A stretch of DNA of 39,116 nucleotides from Bacteroidales bacterium UBA1204 (GTDB taxonomy: Bacteria > Bacteroidota > Bacteroidia > Bacteroidales > F082): contig DBXU01000183.1 in the NCBI GenBank assembly GCA_002310075.1, forward strand, positions 4,905-44,020. Direction: 5' to 3'. The notes beneath the pieces were generated by a model. The model ran no database searches. It saw only the letters and a list, made by a program, of their open reading frames with translations, and had not been told where the DNA came from. Every line of letters starts with the position of its first letter. The first letter of the stretch is position 1. Of the stretch, positions 34,939-39,116 are shown piece after piece. A program made the position numbers and the translations under genes.

Positions 34939-36810
34939 TTATCTGACCATCCTCTTGCGGCTCACCAAACGGCCGTCTTCGGTCAGGCCTTGCAGGATGT
35001 AGATGCCGGTATTCAGTTCCTTTAAGTCGCTCACTTTCATGCGTTGGCCGTTCATGTTGTAAACGTTGAGCAGGGTGACGATTTCATCGCCCAGGTTTTC
35101 TTCGATGCCGGTCACTTCCACGATGACATAGACTTCGCCATCGGGAGTGGTGGCGGGAAGTGAAAGCCCACATTCCTCGGAAACGCCTTTCAATTGGTAT
35201 ATGAACTGCCCTAATCCCGATTCGTCGAAATAGGAAGTCGCGGTTCCGTCAATCTCGATGGCGCTTTCCTCTCCCGTTTCGGCATTGGTGCGGTAGAGGA
35301 TATAGGAATCGAAGGGCTCATAAGGGGTCCACGAGAGCATTACGCCAAACAATTCCTCATCCATGTCATAGACGTACTCGCCTTGGAAGTTTTCGGGGCC
35401 GGGGCATAGGATCGGGGGAGTAATGGTTATCTCGCCCATCGTGCCGTCGGTGCCGATGTTTTGGCCAAACAGACCGCCTCCGTCATGGTTGACCCACATC
35501 ATGATGTCTTGCCCGTTATGGAAGCCCGTTGTATTGGCTGCAGCCACTTTCCAACTGTTGACGTTGTTCATCTCCTTTTCCCATTTCAGCCCTCCATCGT
35601 TGTTATATCCTTTTGCCTCAATAATGGAGCTTTCTCCCCATCCACTATTTTGTCTCATGTAGGATACCATGAAGCCGTCACCATTGGGGAAGGCGTCCAC
35701 TCTGATGCTGTGGCAGGGTGCATTGCCATTGTCAATCACTCTAATACCATCGCCCCACAATACATCGCCGTCCAAGTTGATTCGGTTGATCCATACGGAG
35801 CTTTCCGTTTGGGAGCTGGCATCGGTCTGCTCGTAAGCCAAGATGATGTCGTGGGAGACAGGCTCGATGGTGGCATAGCCATTGCCGTAGTAATGCGCCG
35901 GGTCGGGTGAGTGTACCGCTGCTCCTTGGGGATTCAGGATGGTTGGAGCACCGTTTTGGTTAAAATGGAAAACATAGACGTTGAAGGCCTCGCCAATGCC
36001 GGGATGCCAGATATAGACATAGCCGCCGCCCATGCCATCTGAGATGGCATAATGGATGTATGTTGACTGGAAAGAACCTGATTCCGACATCAACACCCTT
36101 TCAGGACTTATCTGCGTGCCGTCAACGGCATACCCTGCTACAACTATTTGTTTCTCGGTGTACATTCCACCACTGGTTTTCTCGTATGTTACGAAAACAT
36201 TGTTGTCGTTGCCAAGGGTAAGTTGTCCGAACATACAGTTCTGTCCTTCTGCAGAGATGATAATATTGGGATTCAATGTGCCGTCGGCGCTGACATACTG
36301 TGCAAAGAGTCTGCTGTAGTCGAAGCCGAGGGTCCAAACACCGCCATCGTTGCCGGCTATCACTTCGGTACGAGAGAAGCCTAGGCCGTCGAAGAGCCGA
36401 ACGCCTTCCTCACCCCAAGCATAGGTGCCATCGGCATTGAGCTTTACAGCGTATGAGTAACCTTCGTAAACAGAGAAACAGCTTACCACGCCGCCATCAG
36501 TTGTTGCAGCCATGGCAACACCTTCAGAATAAGAGCTGAATTCATGATAGCCAAGATGAATGCCATCCTCGCCCCATTGGGGCACGCCTTCAGAGTTGAC
36601 ACGCTGTAGCATCGGCGACCAGCTGTTAGAGCCGAATTGCATCCATTGTACGTAAGTGTCTCCAGTCGCTTCGTTCGTTGAAAGATAAACCTCTCCTGCA
36701 TCATTTGAGCAGTTGGCGATTCGAGTGTTGACAGCTGGGTCGTCGACCCACTGTGCTTTCACGGTAAGCATTGCTGCTAACGAGATGATAAGAATAAAAA
36801 GCTTTTTCAT
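34939..36810 (-). CDS. Type IX secretion cargo protein with C-terminal sorting domain (second copy)
   Basis: The 623-residue protein has a signal peptide (ending TVKAQ), a large repetitive beta region (about 20-480) with recurrent W-G-E/D-D-G units (PQWGEDGIHL, YAWGEEGVRLF, VLWGDGIRVI), a fibronectin-like domain (about 485-565), and a C-terminal type A sorting domain (IEENLGDEIVTLLNVYNMNGQRM, LNTGIYILQ, ending RKRMVR). The sorting domain directs it through the outer membrane by the type IX system and is usually cleaved, with the protein then anchored to the cell surface. The body looks like a beta-propeller; no catalytic motif is visible. It is a paralogue of the gene 24 bases upstream. Confidence 0.85.
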   Translation of the reverse strand: MKKLFILIISLAAMLTVKAQWVDDPAVNTRIANCSNDAGEVYLSTNEATGDTYVQWMQFGSNSWSPMLQRVNSEGVPQWGEDGIHLGYHEFSSYSEGVAMAATTDGGVVSCFSVYEGYSYAVKLNADGTYAWGEEGVRLFDGLGFSRTEVIAGNDGGVWTLGFDYSRLFAQYVSADGTLNPNIIISAEGQNCMFGQLTLGNDNNVFVTYEKTSGGMYTEKQIVVAGYAVDGTQISPERVLMSESGSFQSTYIHYAISDGMGGGYVYIWHPGIGEAFNVYVFHFNQNGAPTILNPQGAAVHSPDPAHYYGNGYATIEPVSHDIILAYEQTDASSQTESSVWINRINLDGDVLWGDGIRVIDNGNAPCHSIRVDAFPNGDGFMVSYMRQNSGWGESSIIEAKGYNNDGGLKWEKEMNNVNSWKVAAANTTGFHNGQDIMMWVNHDGGGLFGQNIGTDGTMGEITITPPILCPGPENFQGEYVYDMDEELFGVMLSWTPYEPFDSYILYRTNAETGEESAIEIDGTATSYFDESGLGQFIYQLKGVSEECGLSLPATTPDGEVYVIVEVTGIEENLGDEIVTLLNVYNMNGQRMKVSDLKELNTGIYILQGLTEDGRLVSRKRMVR

Positions 36811-36834
36811 GTCTTATAGTATTGATGTTAATAA

Positions 36835-38697
36835 TTATCTCAAAACTTTCTTTATTATGATTCTACCTGTCTCAGTAGTCCCTTTAATGAAATAAACGCC
36901 GTCTCTTAAATCGTGGGTGTTCTTTGTGTTGACAAGTTGTCCATGGATGTTGTAAATACCCAGGATGGAAACGATCTCTTCCTCCATGTTTTCATGGATT
37001 CCCGTGATCTCGATAGTCACGTGGTCTTCCCCTTCCGGGGTAAGCGCAAACTCGGATTCGCAGTCTTCGTATACTGCAGTAAGTTGGTAAGTGACGGCTC
37101 CGACAATGGACATCTGATCCAAATACTCCGTTTCGGTGGGTGCTACTTCAATGGTTGTAGTACAGCCCGATGGATCGGTGAAATACAGATTGTAGTGCAG
37201 TGGTAATTCTTGAGGTGCCATCCATGTTAGATGCACTCCGAAATCAGTGTTTGTTTCGAAATAATACGTTCCTTGGAAATCGGTTGGCGGATCGCATGGT
37301 ATTATTGGGGTAGGAGGCGTGACATCGCCCATGGTGCCGTCCCAGCCGATGTTCTGTCCGTAGAGACCGCCGTCTTGCGAGTTGACCCAAGTTGTGATGT
37401 TTTGTCCGTTATGGAACCCAGTTGTGTTTTCGTCGCCAGTCTTCGGATAGGTGCTCAAGCACATCTGGGTGTTCCAAATGACGTTGCCTTCCATGTCGAA
37501 GCCATGAGCTTCGATGGTTTCCTGGTATGCGCCTGAAACGGCTTTATGGTATATTACCGAAAAACCTTCGCCGTATTCGAAGGCGTCGATGCGAAGTCCA
37601 CCGCATTGGGTGGTGCCGTTATCAAGGACGAGGATGCCATCTCCCCAAGGTTTTTCTCCTGTTGCGGTGATGCGATTGATATAGATCTTGTATTGTGATT
37701 GTGAATAGGAGTCAGTTTGTCGATACACCAATAGCAAGTCGTGGCTGACAGGGTCGATGGTTGGGTATGCGTTGATATAGAAGCTGCTTGGGTCTGGCGA
37801 ATGTACCGTTACTCCGTTGGTGTCAGAGATGGTAGGGGTGCCGCTTGCATCGAAGTGTGTGACGTAGGTGTTGTAGACGCCGCCTATGCTGTTATGCCAT
37901 TGAAACACATAGCACCCTCCCAAGCCGTCAGGAATTGCATGGTGTATGTATCCCGCTCCCACGGTTTGCAGCCCAAAAAGCAAGGTTTCAGGAAGAAACT
38001 GTTCGCCTTCTTTATTGTATTTGGCGACATAGATTTCCTTGTTGTAATTGGTATAGCCTTGGAGGGTATGCTTTGAATAAACCACGAAAACGCCGTCCTC
38101 GGAAGGAATCAGTACACCGTTGCTGCATTTTTTTGCCGGGTCAGAGATGGTGATTGTAGGTTCCAGCGTGCCGTCGGCATTAACGTAACACAGGAAAGAG
38201 TTGTCCATGTCGGTGCCTAAAGCCCAGAAGCCGCCGTCGTTACCAGCAAGCAGCTCGGAGCGTCCGCCACCTTCACCGTTGAAGAGGACCATTCCATCGG
38301 TGCCCCAGGGCGTGCTGCCGTCAGGGTTGACTTTTACCACCCAGTGACGGGCGTCAGCAGTGCGAAACATGCTTACCACTGAGCCGTCGCTCAAGGCAGC
38401 CATGGCATATCCTGGAGACCATGTTGCGATGTTGTCCGTGGTGATGTGTATGCATTCCTCACCCCATTGCGGTACACCTTTGGGGTTAAGATATTGCAAT
38501 TTCGGCGACCATCCGTTTGACGACATGCTCGTCCATTGCACGAAGGTGCCGCCATCAGGTGAGGTGGCGACACGTATCTCTCCCGAACCGCTATCGCAAT
38601 TGGCTATGAAAGTATTCGTCGTAGGGTCGTCGACCCATTGGGCTTGTAGTGCAAACGAGATTACAACAGCAAAGATAAATAGAGACAATTTCTTCAT
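36835..38697 (-). CDS. Type IX secretion cargo protein with C-terminal sorting domain (first copy)
   Basis: The 620-residue protein has the same plan as the downstream gene: signal peptide (MKKLSLFIFAVVISFALQAQ), WVDDPTTNTFIANC start, WGE-type propeller-like repeats, a fibronectin-like domain, and a C-terminal sorting domain (GIHENMEEEIVSILGIYNIHGQLV, LRDGVYFIKG, ending IIKKVLR). The two copies are nearly equal in length and align over their full length; for example GFHNGQNITTWVN and GLYGQNIGWDGTMGDV match GFHNGQDIMMWVN and GLFGQNIGTDGTMGEI. The substrate or binding partner is unknown. It has its own promoter and probably drives the second copy too. Confidence 0.85.
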   Translation of the reverse strand: MKKLSLFIFAVVISFALQAQWVDDPTTNTFIANCDSGSGEIRVATSPDGGTFVQWTSMSSNGWSPKLQYLNPKGVPQWGEECIHITTDNIATWSPGYAMAALSDGSVVSMFRTADARHWVVKVNPDGSTPWGTDGMVLFNGEGGGRSELLAGNDGGFWALGTDMDNSFLCYVNADGTLEPTITISDPAKKCSNGVLIPSEDGVFVVYSKHTLQGYTNYNKEIYVAKYNKEGEQFLPETLLFGLQTVGAGYIHHAIPDGLGGCYVFQWHNSIGGVYNTYVTHFDASGTPTISDTNGVTVHSPDPSSFYINAYPTIDPVSHDLLLVYRQTDSYSQSQYKIYINRITATGEKPWGDGILVLDNGTTQCGGLRIDAFEYGEGFSVIYHKAVSGAYQETIEAHGFDMEGNVIWNTQMCLSTYPKTGDENTTGFHNGQNITTWVNSQDGGLYGQNIGWDGTMGDVTPPTPIIPCDPPTDFQGTYYFETNTDFGVHLTWMAPQELPLHYNLYFTDPSGCTTTIEVAPTETEYLDQMSIVGAVTYQLTAVYEDCESEFALTPEGEDHVTIEITGIHENMEEEIVSILGIYNIHGQLVNTKNTHDLRDGVYFIKGTTETGRIIIKKVLR

Positions 38698-38727
38698 TTT
38701 GTTGCTTTTTTCATTGTTTTATTAATG

Positions 38728-38735
38728 CAAAATTA
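38728..38735 (-). promoter_or_regulatory. -7 promoter element of the T9SS cargo pair
   Basis: On the minus strand the sequence is TAATTTTG, a match to TAnnTTTG, about 30 bases upstream of the ATG at 38697. The divergent gene at 38770 has only a weaker candidate (TTTTTTTG at 38746-38753). Confidence 0.6.
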
Positions 38736-38769
38736 TAAAAATTCATTTTTTTGCAGAAAAAATGGCATT

Positions 38770-39108
38770 ATGGAAGAAAAATTCACACCACAAGAAAAAA
38801 TAGCTGTCGCAAGTGTTCTGTATAATCTGGCCGACGTTGATTTTCAAAGCCATGATTCCGAGTATGAATGTCTTGAGACTTGCATGAAGGAATTGGAGTT
38901 TGACACTGACGAATTTGTGCCCATTCCTAGAAATGAGTTACAAAAGCAGGCTTATGAGACATTGAAACGTATGACAAAAGAAAAAAAACGCCGTTTCTCA
39001 GGCATGATGACGAGATTGTCGCGTTCAGACGAAAACTTCGGGCCTCGTGAGCGGGCTTTCGTGATGGAAATCCTCAACATGTGCGATGTGCCGTTTGTGC
39101 ATAAATGA
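38770..39108 (+). CDS. Small helical protein, possibly TerB-like
   Basis: The 112-residue protein is highly charged and predominantly helical, without signal peptide or membrane segment. The segment EKIAVASVLYNLADVDFQSHDSEYECLETCMKELEF resembles the first helices of TerB-like proteins, where an acidic helix pair precedes a second helical bundle (here about 60-108, ending FVMEILNMCDV). The similarity is weak and by eye. I use the ATG at 38770; a longer frame from 38725 would add 15 residues across the likely promoter region. It is divergent from the T9SS cargo pair and ends 8 bases before the window end. Confidence 0.7.
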   Translation: MEEKFTPQEKIAVASVLYNLADVDFQSHDSEYECLETCMKELEFDTDEFVPIPRNELQKQAYETLKRMTKEKKRRFSGMMTRLSRSDENFGPRERAFVMEILNMCDVPFVHK

Positions 39109-39116
39109 AAAAAGGC

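Overview
The window looks like chromosomal DNA of a Bacteroidota bacterium, most likely an uncultured or gut/rumen-type member of the order Bacteroidales. The evidence is the repeated promoter element TAnnTTTG upstream of genes, family content typical of the phylum (PorG-type DUF6089 protein, tandem OmpH/Skp chaperones beside BamA, two proteins with type IX secretion (T9SS) C-terminal domains, a parvulin trio beside guaB), and scarce Shine-Dalgarno sequences. I see no rRNA, tRNA, CRISPR array, transposase, phage gene or replication origin. Almost all of the sequence is coding and no gap exceeds about 160 bases.

Layout. 1-8.6 kb (+): dprA (5' end outside the window), rsgA and nadK, then an envelope-biogenesis block: porG-like, uppS, bamA and two skp/ompH genes, closed by a terminator at 8561-8590. 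8.6-12.4 kb: a minus-strand pair (short-chain dehydrogenase plus two-domain VOC protein) divergent from a plus-strand PLP-dependent alpha-oxoamine synthase of the serine palmitoyltransferase type, followed by a MarR regulator. 12.5-15.8 kb (+): an operon-like run of lipoprotein, small secreted repeat protein, VTC polyphosphate-polymerase-like protein, DUF4956 membrane protein and DUF2490 protein. 15.8-23.7 kb (+): alpha-2-macroglobulin lipoprotein with an intact thioester motif, then penicillin-binding protein 1C. 23.7-24.3 kb (-): KdsC-like phosphatase. 24.4-27.5 kb (+): rsfS, ftsH and a LUD-domain protein, closed by a perfect 36-bp palindrome. 27.6-34.8 kb (-): guaB, an unrecognised small protein, three SurA/PpiD-like periplasmic folding factors and a MoxR ATPase. 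34.9-38.7 kb (-): two tandem paralogous T9SS cargo proteins. 38.8-39.1 kb (+): a small helical protein.

How it fits together. Much of the window serves the cell envelope: lipid carrier synthesis (UppS), outer-membrane protein assembly (BamA, two Skp, SurA trio), secretion (PorG and two cargo proteins), peptidoglycan synthesis and its guard protein (PBP1C, A2M), possible sphingo- or sulfonolipid synthesis (alpha-oxoamine synthase plus SDR), and quality control (FtsH). The rest is housekeeping (DprA, RsgA, NadK, RsfS, GuaB).

The most worthwhile leads are the VTC-DUF4956-DUF2490 operon with its two secreted leading proteins, the alpha-oxoamine synthase/SDR/VOC cluster, the parvulin trio coupled by a 4-base overlap to a lone MoxR ATPase, the duplicated T9SS cargo pair, and several short dispersed palindromic repeats in intergenic spaces. 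No clear-cut new defence or mobile system is visible. Several start codons were moved to internal ATGs because the longest frame began at a TTG lying at or inside a promoter element.
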